Shown here piece by piece: positions 1-7,323 of a DNA stretch of 24,008 bases. The stretch's first letter is position 1; every line of letters starts with the position of its first letter. Both the position numbers and the translations under genes were made by a program. The stretch is taken from contig CAMLHZ010000027.1 of assembly GCA_946480085.1 (NCBI GenBank), positions 1 to 24,008 of the forward strand, given 5' to 3'. Source of the DNA: an uncultured Flavobacteriales bacterium (lineage in GTDB: Bacteria; Bacteroidota; Bacteroidia; Flavobacteriales; Crocinitomicaceae). A model generated the notes under the pieces. It was not told the DNA's origin. It worked only from the letters and a program-made list of their open reading frames with translations, and did not search any database.

Positions 1-40
1 TGAGAGATTGAAGCCAGTATTGGAATTTGAGACACGAGAT

Positions 41-116
41 TTAAGCACATAGAGACCTAGAACACATAGTTTTGGAAATGCCTTTCTATGTGACCTATGA
101 TCCTCTGTTGTTAAAT
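41..116. repeat. Imperfect inverted repeat, CACATAG/CTATGTG family, copy 1
   Basis: The left arm (41-69, rich in CACATAG/AGACCTAG) is complemented imperfectly by the right arm (86-116, CTATGTGACCTATG...). The block CTTTCTATGTGACCTATG recurs exactly in the copy at 1189-1264. The two copies flank the YihY gene. This is probably a dispersed intergenic hairpin, possibly acting as a transcript end; that role is inference. Confidence 0.7.
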
Positions 117-161
117 TTCATTTGGATGCTTTGTTTAGGTGTTTATTTGTAGAAATATGAT

Positions 162-198
162 AGAAACTTACATTATTTACAGAAATGAGTAAGTTTCT
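162..198. promoter_or_regulatory. 10-bp inverted repeat upstream of the YihY gene
   Basis: AGAAACTTAC (162-171) and GTAAGTTTCT (189-198) are exact reverse complements separated by 17 bases, about 50 bases before the YihY start. It could be a regulator site or a 5'-UTR hairpin. There is no second copy in the window to support an operator reading. Confidence 0.35.
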
Positions 199-249
199 TT
201 TGAAATGAGAGTGGAAACCCATAAAATAGATTGAATATTGTGTGGTTTT

Positions 250-1164
250 ATGGCAGAAAGGAAAAAGTATTTTGGCAATCTTTGGAAGATTACAAAGGAA
301 ACAGCACAGGCTTGGCTTGGAGCCGATCCATTTCGACAAAGCGCAGTAGTGGCGTATTATGCTGTTTTTTCAATTCCTGCATTGTTGGTGATTGTTATTG
401 CCGTTGCTGGACTGGCATTTGGACCAGAAGCAGTTCAAGGTAAAATTTCAGATCAGATTCAATCGGCACTGGGCACAGAGACAGCTGAATCAATAGAAAC
501 GATAATCGCAAACGCTTCTGAAAAAAAGACGTCTATTCTGGCGACAGTTATCGGTTTTGTGACCTTGATTGTAGGTTCAACGGCTATGTTTACAGAATTA
601 CAGACTTCCCTGAATCAGATTTGGGAAGTAAAGATAGTGGCAAAGAAAAAATGGTTGAAGACGATTAAAACCAAGTTATTTTCTTTTGGATTGGTGTTGT
701 CACTTGGATTTCTAATGTTGATTTCATTGTTACTTACCACTGGGTTGGAGGCGTTGAGTCAAGTAATAGAGAAGAGCGCTCAAGATTTTCTCCCGTTCGT
801 ATTTCGTATTCTGGGGTTTGCGCTTTCGTTTGGAATTATCACCGTGCTGTTTGCATTGATTTTCAAGATTCTCCCCGATGCTAAAATCAAGTTGAAGGAC
901 GTTTGGATTGGTGCCATGGTGACCACGTTACTGTTCATTCTTGGAAAATATGCTTTGGGAATTTACTTCGCAAAAGCGAATCCGGGCTCCACATACGGAG
1001 CTGCCGGATCCATTGTATTGGTGATGTTATGGGTTTCCTATTCTTGTATGATCTTGTTTTTTGGTGCCGAATTTACCAAGCAATATGCTTTGTTTCATGG
1101 TCACGAAATAACTCCAGCCAAAGGTGCCGAAATTGTAAAGAAGGATACACCAACTGACGTATAG
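250..1164 (+). CDS. YihY/virulence factor BrkB family inner-membrane protein
   Basis: The protein is 304 residues if translation starts at ATG 250 (MAERKKYFGNLWKI); an in-frame TTG at 238 is less likely. Family features are visible: an N-terminal amphipathic part leading to ADPFRQSAVVAYYAVFSIPAL, a long loop, and several hydrophobic helices, with the conserved region GAAGSIVLVMLWVSYSCMILFFGAEFTKQYA near the C-terminus. Family members are about 280-420 residues with about six membrane helices. Their function is unsettled: the old name RNase BN was wrong, and a transport role has been suggested. The gene stands alone between two copies of a hairpin repeat and converges on the epimerase gene at 1268-2203. 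Family assignment is firm; function is not. Confidence 0.9.
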   Translation: MAERKKYFGNLWKITKETAQAWLGADPFRQSAVVAYYAVFSIPALLVIVIAVAGLAFGPEAVQGKISDQIQSALGTETAESIETIIANASEKKTSILATVIGFVTLIVGSTAMFTELQTSLNQIWEVKIVAKKKWLKTIKTKLFSFGLVLSLGFLMLISLLLTTGLEALSQVIEKSAQDFLPFVFRILGFALSFGIITVLFALIFKILPDAKIKLKDVWIGAMVTTLLFILGKYALGIYFAKANPGSTYGAAGSIVLVMLWVSYSCMILFFGAEFTKQYALFHGHEITPAKGAEIVKKDTPTDV

Positions 1165-1188
1165 CTAAAGCATAGTCAGAATTGAACA

Positions 1189-1264
1189 ACATAGAACCAC
1201 ATAGGAACATAGAACACATAGATCTTTGAGTTACTTTCTATGTGACCTATGTCTCTATGTGGTT
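1189..1264. repeat. Imperfect inverted repeat, CACATAG/CTATGTG family, copy 2
   Basis: The left arm (1189-1221) holds repeated ACATAG units; the right arm (1238-1264) is CTATGTGACCTATG followed by a CTATGTGGTT unit. The arms pair imperfectly around a 16-base loop. It sits exactly between the convergent ends of the YihY and epimerase genes, so it could serve as a two-way terminator. It shares an 18-base block with copy 1. Confidence 0.7.
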
Positions 1265-1267
1265 AAA

Positions 1268-2203
1268 CTATACCTGTTCTGGTTTCTGATACAAATCCTT
1301 CAGTGCTCCTTCGATATCAGGGAATTTGTACTGAAATCCTTCTTCCGGAAGTCGTTTGGAGATGACATATCGGCTTTTCAAAACCAATTCCGTTTCCGTT
1401 CCAATGAGCATTGCTCCAAACTTCAATAACCAGGTGGGTTGCGGAATTCCGAACGGAACCTTTAATGTTTTTCTAATCAATTGATGCAATTCTTTGTTGC
1501 GAAGTGGATTTGGGGCCGCCATGTTGTAAGGTCCTTCACATTTTTCGTTGTTGAGAAAGAAAATCACTGCACGACAAAAATCCTCTTCGTGCATCCAGCT
1601 GAACCATTGTTTTCCAGAACCCATTTTTCCACCCATTCCGAGTTTAGTTAAGGTCTTCAAAGGAACAGTCACACCTCCATTTTTGCCAAGAACAATGGTG
1701 GTTCGCATCGCAATTTGTCGAATGCCCTGATTTTTGTACGACCAAAACGCTTCTTCCCATGCTTTACAAACTTCAACGGAGAATCCATGACCAATTCTGG
1801 TACTTTCTTCCGTATTCGGAGCGTCTTCGGTATGTTCGTAGATGGTTGCACTTGCTGCATTCAACCATGCTTTCGGAGGATTTTTACAATTGAGAATCGC
1901 TTTTCCAACAAGGTGAGTGGTGATTTTTCGCGATTCCATGATATCTCGTTTGTTCTTTTCGTTGTAACGACAGTCAACAGATCTTCCAGCCAGATTAATT
2001 ACCGCATCCGCATTTTCGAATTCTTCTGTCCAAAGTCCAGCGGTTAGACCGTCCCAAGCAACAAATCGCGCATTTTCAGGAAGGTGCTTTGGAGCATTTC
2101 GAGAAATGGCAACAATATCTGCCTGGTTATATGCTTTAGCTAATTCCTGAAGTAATTTCTTCCCAAGAAATCCAGAAGCTCCGGTGATGATGATTTTTTT
2201 CAT
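1268..2203 (-). CDS. TIGR01777 family NAD(P)-binding epimerase (SDR39U1/YfcH-like)
   Basis: The 311-residue protein begins MKKIIITGASGFLGKKL, with the dinucleotide-binding motif TGASGFLG at residues 7-14, the usual motif at the very N-terminus of extended SDR proteins. AVINLAGRSVDCRYNEKNK is typical of TIGR01777/YfcH proteins, as are a central WLNAASATIYE block, the following MRTTIVLGKNGG block and a C-terminal DUF1731-like part (PFGIPQPTWLLKFGAMLIGTETELVLKSRYVISKRLPEEGF). Length is close to the usual 300. The substrate is unknown for the family. The start codon lies 1 base after the stop of the upstream DCC gene, so the two are very probably co-transcribed and may be translationally coupled. 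Confidence 0.92.
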   Translation of the reverse strand: MKKIIITGASGFLGKKLLQELAKAYNQADIVAISRNAPKHLPENARFVAWDGLTAGLWTEEFENADAVINLAGRSVDCRYNEKNKRDIMESRKITTHLVGKAILNCKNPPKAWLNAASATIYEHTEDAPNTEESTRIGHGFSVEVCKAWEEAFWSYKNQGIRQIAMRTTIVLGKNGGVTVPLKTLTKLGMGGKMGSGKQWFSWMHEEDFCRAVIFFLNNEKCEGPYNMAAPNPLRNKELHQLIRKTLKVPFGIPQPTWLLKFGAMLIGTETELVLKSRYVISKRLPEEGFQYKFPDIEGALKDLYQKPEQV

Positions 2204-2204
2204 T

Positions 2205-3041
2205 TTAATAAAGTTTGAAGACCAATGCGTAAATAGAAATTCTAAAAATGATCCAGCTCAATGTCAAATATCCGCTAAATCCAAGTTTTTTGATTCGGGA
2301 ATAATGAATGAGAAGCATTACGGTTAACACAACTCCAAAGCCAAGTGGAGCGAGCAATTCAATAGTTATTCCGAAGTTTTGAAGAAGTGTGAGAACCAAT
2401 CCGATACCCAATAATAACAACGCTCCAATCAATGAAACCGTAGTTAAATGCCCTGCATAAGTATAGAAATCACGTTGCTTTAATAACCGAAAGCTGAAAT
2501 ACTGAAATACAAATTGAGAACCGAATAGAACGAAGTCGGGAACTGGATTCTGAACCAAATGATCTTTTAGAAAGTGAAAGAAATAAAAACCAACACTGAA
2601 ATGAATGATGACGGTTGCAAAGAGAATGTAAAGAACTCTCCAGAAATAAGAAACACTTGGTTCACAGCTGCAATTGGTTTCACAAACATGGACAGGTGCG
2701 ATTGCTTTTCTGTTGAAACTAACAAAACTGTAAAGTTGTTCAAGCAGGAAATGAATTGGTTTCCAATGTCCGATTTTACTAATCAACGGCATTTTAATTC
2801 CAAGAACGTAGAGTAAACTATCTATTCCGTAGAGAACATCATTGTTACTGGCATTTACAAGGGCGATTTTATTTTTCGCTAAGTTATGATTGAATTGAAG
2901 TTCGTTTTCTTCTACCGCTTTTGAATAGGGAAGACGAGACTCTTGGGAAATAAAGCCGCACGCTACAAATTTCTTGGTATACCAATTACATAGAGGACAC
3001 GCCTCGTCGTAAAGTAAATAGAGCTGATTTTCCTGTTTCAT
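2205..3041 (-). CDS. DCC family (DUF393) thiol-disulfide oxidoreductase-like membrane protein
   Basis: The 278-residue protein opens with YDEACPLCNWYTKKF, the DUF393 signature (Asp then CxxC, here C15 and C18), and the N-terminal DUF393 part runs to about residue 110. A second Cys group, C120/C124/C126 (VCETNCSC), follows. From about residue 132 the protein is hydrophobic with about four to five membrane helices. DUF393 proteins are predicted thioredoxin-fold oxidoreductases; whether this one has redox activity cannot be told. It is the middle gene of a leftward set with the GbsR/MarR regulator upstream and the epimerase 1 base downstream. A strong palindrome (3064-3089) sits just before its start, suggesting control by that regulator. 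Confidence 0.8.
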   Translation of the reverse strand: MKQENQLYLLYDEACPLCNWYTKKFVACGFISQESRLPYSKAVEENELQFNHNLAKNKIALVNASNNDVLYGIDSLLYVLGIKMPLISKIGHWKPIHFLLEQLYSFVSFNRKAIAPVHVCETNCSCEPSVSYFWRVLYILFATVIIHFSVGFYFFHFLKDHLVQNPVPDFVLFGSQFVFQYFSFRLLKQRDFYTYAGHLTTVSLIGALLLLGIGLVLTLLQNFGITIELLAPLGFGVVLTVMLLIHYSRIKKLGFSGYLTLSWIIFRISIYALVFKLY

Positions 3042-3063
3042 AACTCATGTTTTATTTCAATCA

Positions 3064-3089
3064 AAACTTTCAGTAATATTTGAAAGTTT
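3064..3089. promoter_or_regulatory. Probable operator: 9-bp palindrome upstream of the DCC gene
   Basis: AAACTTTCA (3064-3072) and TGAAAGTTT (3081-3089) are perfect reverse complements with an 8-base spacer. It is 23 bases upstream of the DCC start. The same half-site with the same 8-base spacer occurs upstream of the neighbouring GbsR/MarR gene (3622-3647). This spacing and symmetry fit a MarR-type dimer site. Confidence 0.65.
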
Positions 3090-3106
3090 GTACTAAATTT
3101 TTTTAA

Positions 3107-3604
3107 CTATTTGAAAAACTGAATGATCTTTCCGAAGAAAACGTGTTCATCAGCCTTCATCAATGTGTCGGATAAACTATCCAGTCTTGTTACCAATCGT
3201 TCAATATTTTCAATGGTTGCAACAAAGGAAATTGATTCATAAGACTGATCTACTTTTTTTAGTTCAGCCAAATGTTGTTGCAAAGGTTCAATCTCTCTGC
3301 GTTTGCGTTCGCGAACAATGCGTTTTGCTACTTCCCACATGTCTTTCTCGGCGCGGAAATATTCTTTTCTATCACCAACCACGCTTTCTTTGTAAACCAA
3401 TTGCCAGTTAATCAAATCGCGGATATTCATATTCGCATTTCCACGAGAAATAGACAACTGCTCCATCACTTCTTCGGTAGAAAGTGGTCGCTCGCTGACC
3501 AACAACAAAGCATGAACTTGCGCCATAGATTTATTGATTCCCCACTGGGTTCCGAAGTTTCCCCAGGTTTGAATAAATTGCTGTTTTGCTTGTTCAAGTT
3601 CCAT
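3107..3604 (-). CDS. GbsR/MarR family transcriptional regulator
   Basis: The protein is 165 residues from ATG 3604 (MELEQAKQQFIQTWGNFGTQWG). I prefer this start to an in-frame TTG at 3631 because the promoter -7 box and palindrome lie just upstream of 3604 and would otherwise be coding. The winged helix is visible at about residues 20-85: INKSMAQVHALLLVSERPLSTEEVMEQL, then the recognition helix SISRGNANMNIRDLINWQLVYK and a wing VVGDRKEYFRAE. A basic, helical C-terminal part follows and may mediate dimerisation. GbsR-type regulators are usually local repressors. Matching palindromes upstream of this gene and of the DCC gene suggest that it represses itself and the DCC-epimerase pair. The inducer is unknown. 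Confidence 0.9.
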   Translation of the reverse strand: MELEQAKQQFIQTWGNFGTQWGINKSMAQVHALLLVSERPLSTEEVMEQLSISRGNANMNIRDLINWQLVYKESVVGDRKEYFRAEKDMWEVAKRIVRERKRREIEPLQQHLAELKKVDQSYESISFVATIENIERLVTRLDSLSDTLMKADEHVFFGKIIQFFK

Positions 3605-3609
3605 AGTTC

Positions 3610-3647
3610 CAAATGTATACAAAACTTTCAATAATAATTGAAAATTG
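3610..3647 (-). promoter_or_regulatory. Promoter (TACATTTG -7 box) with overlapping palindromic operator of the regulator gene
   Basis: Reading leftward, TACATTTG (3617 to 3610) fits the Bacteroidota -7 consensus TAnnTTTG and ends only 5 bases before the ATG at 3604, so the transcript would be leaderless or nearly so. AAACTTTCA (3622-3630) and TGAAAATTG (3639-3647) form a palindrome with an 8-base spacer, 7 of 9 pairs matching, related to 3064-3089. It lies where the region between the -33 and -7 boxes should be, which fits autorepression. Confidence 0.6.
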
Positions 3648-3946
3648 GTAAAATGTTTTTAACATGAAGAGAATTACATGTTCGGATGTATTGAGAGCAA
3701 ATTTTTACAAAAAGTATTTGTTCAACTCCTTCTCTCCTTGTCTCAGCGGTTTATTATAACCAGCTTTTTTATTAAACCTCAGAGAGAATGAGAAAAAGAG
3801 AATTCTAAGGAAAACCGCTAATTCTACGAAAAAGAAATGTTGTTATATTTGGGAAAGGCGTAACACACTAGAAATATTCACTGAAGACCAACTAGATTAG
3901 GAATTCGAGGTTTTTGTGAGTAAACGGTATAGAGTTGCGTTTGTAA
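3648..3946. other. Gene-free stretch before the FRG gene, with crossing inverted repeats and a candidate promoter
   Basis: No convincing coding region is seen here. AGCGGTTT (3745-3752) matches AAACCGCT (3812-3819), and TTCTCTC (3730-3736) matches GAGAGAA (3782-3788). The two pairings cross, as in a pseudoknot. TATATTTG (3844-3851) fits the Bacteroidota -7 box on the + strand about 95 bases before the FRG start, but no clear -33 TTTG is at the right distance. The stretch marks the left boundary of the accessory block; no direct repeats or tRNA were found. Confidence 0.4.
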
Positions 3947-4741
3947 ATGAGTTATAAGCAACCATACTTTATGGACAAAATAGAAATCAAATCTGTATCT
4001 GAATATTTAGCTCACATACAATCCTTTGAGCAACAAAATATAGCCCAGTGGTTTTTCAGAGGCCAAGAGGATGAAGCTTACGATTTAATTCCGGGACTTT
4101 TTAGAATTAATATTAAAGAGACTCTTACAAATTGGAATGATTTGGAAGAGTATATGCTCAATATATTTCAACGAGAAGCAAGACCTTTTAATGAATTTAA
4201 ATCAGAAGATGATATTGAACTTATTTCTCTAGCTCAACATCATGGACTCCCCACTAGACTTTTAGACTGGTCTATGAACCCACTCATTGCATTATTCTTT
4301 GCTGTTGAGAATTACAATTCAAATGCTGAAAATAGTGCTGTATGGTGTTATGGATTTCCATCGACAAATAATTGTTTCCCTACAAGTACGCGAATTGATA
4401 AAAGATTGACATTAGAAAAAAGTGGGATTATAATATTTCCACACCACATATCTCCAAGAATAACAAATCAATCTGGTTGTTTTACTATACATGAACTTCC
4501 GCAAGGTAAGGAACACTTTATACCATTTAACAAGCAGGATAATATATTTGGAATGTTTGATTTATTCATTATTAATAAAAAACATAGAAAAGAAATATTA
4601 GATCAACTTTATGATCTTGGATATCATCATGGACTAATATATCCTGGGCTTGATGGTATTGCAAAAAGAATCAAATTTGAAGCTGTCACTTCTCACAATC
4701 GATGTAGCAATGAAAGACAGCTGAAAAAAATGTCTGAATAG
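3947..4741 (+). CDS. FRG domain-containing protein, probable defence-associated
   Basis: The protein is 264 residues from ATG 3947. An in-frame ATG at 3971 (MDKIEIKSVSEYLAHI) is an equally good start and is closer to where FRG proteins usually begin. The FRG signature is clear: QWFFRGQ (F37-R38-G39), then the conserved LAQHHGLPTRLLDW (residues 95-108) followed by NPLIALFFAVE, and a C-terminal GYHHGLIYPGLDGIAK block. FRG domains occur in many anti-phage or mobile contexts; their biochemical role is not established to my knowledge. The gene is AT-rich by eye compared with the flanking genes, and an RloC-like ATPase follows in the same direction after 71 bases, suggesting a two-gene unit. No membrane segment or signal peptide is seen. 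Confidence 0.85.
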   Translation: MSYKQPYFMDKIEIKSVSEYLAHIQSFEQQNIAQWFFRGQEDEAYDLIPGLFRINIKETLTNWNDLEEYMLNIFQREARPFNEFKSEDDIELISLAQHHGLPTRLLDWSMNPLIALFFAVENYNSNAENSAVWCYGFPSTNNCFPTSTRIDKRLTLEKSGIIIFPHHISPRITNQSGCFTIHELPQGKEHFIPFNKQDNIFGMFDLFIINKKHRKEILDQLYDLGYHHGLIYPGLDGIAKRIKFEAVTSHNRCSNERQLKKMSE

Positions 4742-4812
4742 ACAGCTTATAACAACAAATAAGCACCAGTTGTAAGCCTTGGAATGACCGCATTAAATAG
4801 ACCAAATACTGA

Positions 4813-7038
4813 ATGATAAAACAAATTGAAATAAAAAATGTAGCAACCTATGACAATCAGGGCGTAAAATTTGACGACTTGAAAGAAGTCAATTTTATAT
4901 ATGGAGCAAATGGTTGCGGAAAGACCACAATTTCAAACTTTGCCCACGACAATTCAGCCCCAAAATACAATTATAGTTCTTTGACTTGGCAAAATGCTTT
5001 AACCTTAAATATTTTGGTTTACAATAAAGAATTTAGAGATCGAAATTTTGGAAAGGGAAAACTAAATGGTGTTTTCACACTTGGCGAAGCTACAGCAGAA
5101 CAAATTAAGTTAATCGAACAAAAGAACGAAGAACTTAAAGTTATTAAAGCTGAAGGAATACAAAAACGAAATACGTTAGATAAACAGAAAGCTGAGGTAG
5201 AAAAATTAGAAAACGAATTTAAAGAAGCTGCTTGGACAAAAGTTTACAAGAAAAATGAAACTATGTTTAAAGAAGCGTTCTCTGGTTTCCTCCAGAAAGA
5301 ATCATTCAAGAACAAATTTTTATATGAATTTTCAAGTAACACTGAACAATTAGAAACCCTTGAAAATCTAAAAGCCAAAGCTGAAACAATTTTTGGTGAA
5401 CAGCCACAAAGAATTGAACCAATAAGCCAAATCTCATTTGAGAGAGTGTTAGAAATTGAAACCAATGAAATTTGGAAGAAGATCATTGTTGGTAAAGCTG
5501 ATGTTGATATTGCCAAGTTGATACAGAAACTAAACATTAACGATTGGGTTAATCAAGGTAGAGAATATATTCAAGGTGACACTTGTCCCTTTTGCCAAGA
5601 AAAAACTATAACAGACAATTTTAAAGCACAGTTAGTGAGCTTTTTCGATGAAACGTATTTAAACGACATCAAGCAACTAAAGGAATTAAAACAAGAATTC
5701 AACACTTTAAATCAAAACATAATAAACGAGCTAAACGGAATTGAAGTCAATCAAAAGGCTTTAAGTAATACCAAACTCGGGATTGATAAGTTTTCAGCTT
5801 ACTTAAAAACACTGATAAGTCAAAACACAACAAATAACGAATTTGTAAGTAACAAAATCAAAGAACCGAGTAGAAGTATTGAGATAATTTCGATTAAGGA
5901 ACAAGCTGATTTAATATCCGAGTTAATCAATCAAGCTAACGTTGAAATTAAAACGCATAATGACATTGTCGCAAACTTTGCGACTGAAAAAAGTAACCTG
6001 ATTAAAGCTGTTTGGAAATTCTTAATTGAAACTCACAATACAGATATTATTGACTTCAACGGAAAAAGAAACGGTTTAAAAAAAGGTATCGAAAGCTTAG
6101 AAATACAGCTAAAAACTAAACAGGACGAATACAAAAAATTAGATGCTGAAATAAAAAGCCTAAATAAGAATGTTACAAGTATTCAACCTACTATTGATGA
6201 AATAAACAGAATATTAAAATCCTATGGTTTTTTAAATTTTGAAATTGTTCCTACCCAAGAAGATGGCTTTTATCAAATTCAACGTGAAGACGGAACTATT
6301 GCTGAAGCAACGCTAAGTGAAGGAGAAATTACATTCATTACTTTTCTGTATTACTTGCAATTGACAAAAGGTGGTGTTTCAGAAGATGAGGTAAACAACG
6401 AAAGAGTATTGGTAATTGACGACCCAATTTCAAGTTTAGATAGCAATGTTTTATTTGTTGTAAGCACGCTCATCAAATACATTATTAAAGGCATCAAAGA
6501 AGACAAAGGGAATGTACGGCAATTAATATTGCTAACTCACAACGTCTATTTTCACAAAGAAGTTTCTTTCATAGACGGAAGGACAAAAACTTGTAATAAG
6601 ACAAACTTTTGGATTTTGAGAAAAAACGAAAAGGTTACAAGTTTACAGAGTTTTGAAATGAATAATCCAATTCAATCTTCATACGAACTTCTATGGCAAG
6701 AATTGAAAAGTGATGAAGTCAAATCAACACTTACAATTCAAAACATAATGCGGAGAATAATTGAAAATTATTTCAAGCTACTAGGCAAATATGGAGACGA
6801 TGATTTAATCCTAAAATTTAAAACCAAAGAAGAACAAGAAATTTGTCGTTCATTGATTTCGTGGATAAATGACGGTTCACACAGTATAAATGACGACTTG
6901 TATGTTGAACTTCAAGACAGGACAATTGAAGCATATAAAAACGTTTTTAAAGATATTTTTATATTGACGAAACACGAAGGACACTACAATATGATGATGA
7001 ACATTACAGAGAACGAAAAAGTAGAAATTGAAATATAA
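4813..7038 (+). CDS. RloC-like AAA_13 ATPase with zinc-hook motif, possible anticodon nuclease
   Basis: The 741-residue protein is an SMC/Rad50-like ABC ATPase with: Walker A GANGCGKTT (31-39), a long Lys/Glu-rich coiled coil, a zinc-hook-like C258-P-F-C261, a second coiled coil (about 270-465), signature LSEGE (501-505), Walker B VLVIDDP (532-538) with D-loop SSLD (540-543), and an H-loop histidine (576). This order and length fit PF13166 and the RloC family, whose members join such an ATPase to a C-terminal tRNA anticodon nuclease. The C-terminal domain holds R647-x3-E651 and H690, similar in order to the Arg-Glu-His triad known for PrrC, but the spacing to His is longer than I recall for PrrC. 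The nuclease call is therefore inference. No restriction-modification genes, common partners of such proteins, are in the window. Confidence 0.85.
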   Translation: MIKQIEIKNVATYDNQGVKFDDLKEVNFIYGANGCGKTTISNFAHDNSAPKYNYSSLTWQNALTLNILVYNKEFRDRNFGKGKLNGVFTLGEATAEQIKLIEQKNEELKVIKAEGIQKRNTLDKQKAEVEKLENEFKEAAWTKVYKKNETMFKEAFSGFLQKESFKNKFLYEFSSNTEQLETLENLKAKAETIFGEQPQRIEPISQISFERVLEIETNEIWKKIIVGKADVDIAKLIQKLNINDWVNQGREYIQGDTCPFCQEKTITDNFKAQLVSFFDETYLNDIKQLKELKQEFNTLNQNIINELNGIEVNQKALSNTKLGIDKFSAYLKTLISQNTTNNEFVSNKIKEPSRSIEIISIKEQADLISELINQANVEIKTHNDIVANFATEKSNLIKAVWKFLIETHNTDIIDFNGKRNGLKKGIESLEIQLKTKQDEYKKLDAEIKSLNKNVTSIQPTIDEINRILKSYGFLNFEIVPTQEDGFYQIQREDGTIAEATLSEGEITFITFLYYLQLTKGGVSEDEVNNERVLVIDDPISSLDSNVLFVVSTLIKYIIKGIKEDKGNVRQLILLTHNVYFHKEVSFIDGRTKTCNKTNFWILRKNEKVTSLQSFEMNNPIQSSYELLWQELKSDEVKSTLTIQNIMRRIIENYFKLLGKYGDDDLILKFKTKEEQEICRSLISWINDGSHSINDDLYVELQDRTIEAYKNVFKDIFILTKHEGHYNMMMNITENEKVEIEI

Positions 7039-7052
7039 AGGTTATAAAGCTG

Positions 7053-7078
7053 AGCCTACCCAAAAGTTGGGCTTCTTT
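7053..7078 (+). terminator. Probable terminator of the FRG/RloC-like unit
   Basis: CCCAA (7059-7063) pairs with TTGGG (7067-7071) within AGCC...GGGCT outer sequence, followed by TTCTTT. It starts 15 bases after the RloC-like stop. The stem is short and the T tract is broken, so it is moderate at best. Confidence 0.45.
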
Positions 7079-7264
7079 GGTTAAATCATTCCAACAAGTG
7101 ATGTTCAAAAGACCACTGATTCATATAGTGAATAAGGCAGGCAACACTCAATTCAAAGAACAATCTTAAACTGAAATCCATTCTTGATGAGCATCTAAAG
7201 AGTTGAAGGGTCAGTACATTACAACCGTTTCTTATTTTTTATCATTCCAAGTAAACTGTTTTTC
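7079..7264. other. Gene-free stretch between the accessory block and the B12 operon
   Basis: Together with the terminators on either side this makes a 285-base gap. I see no coding region, RNA gene, att-like direct repeat or transposase remnant here. It separates two units that converge. Confidence 0.4.
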
Positions 7265-7301
7265 AAACAAAAAATGTCCGATCCTTATCGAATCAGACAT
7301 T
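7265..7301 (-). terminator. Terminator of the B12 operon
   Basis: On the - strand AATGTC (7301-7296) and GACATT (7278-7273) form the outer stem, CGAT/ATCG an inner stem, and the hairpin is followed by a T-rich run (complement of 7265-7274). It lies 23 bases after the last operon gene. Confidence 0.65.
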
Positions 7302-7323
7302 CCTTTTCATACCAAGAATGCTA

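Noticed and set aside
1..40. Possible 3' end of a gene at the left window edge, starting with TGA
   Set aside because: A single stop triplet at the edge cannot show a reading frame; nothing else supports a gene there.
118..339. 73-codon - strand frame at the left edge
   Set aside because: It runs over the YihY start and upstream region and has no recognisable feature.
1715..2047. 110-codon + strand frame inside the epimerase gene
   Set aside because: It lies fully opposite a well-conserved gene, and its translation shows no family feature; a shadow frame.
3272..3634. 120-codon + strand frame opposite the GbsR/MarR gene
   Set aside because: The opposite frame encodes a clear winged-helix protein; the + frame is a low-quality Cys/Phe-rich shadow.
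4742..4812. GCTTAT/ATAAGC hairpin and TTATAACAA between the FRG and RloC-like genes, looking a little like a cassette recombination site
   Set aside because: The stem is only 6 bp, there is no GTTRRRY core and no T tract, so neither an attC site nor a terminator is supported.
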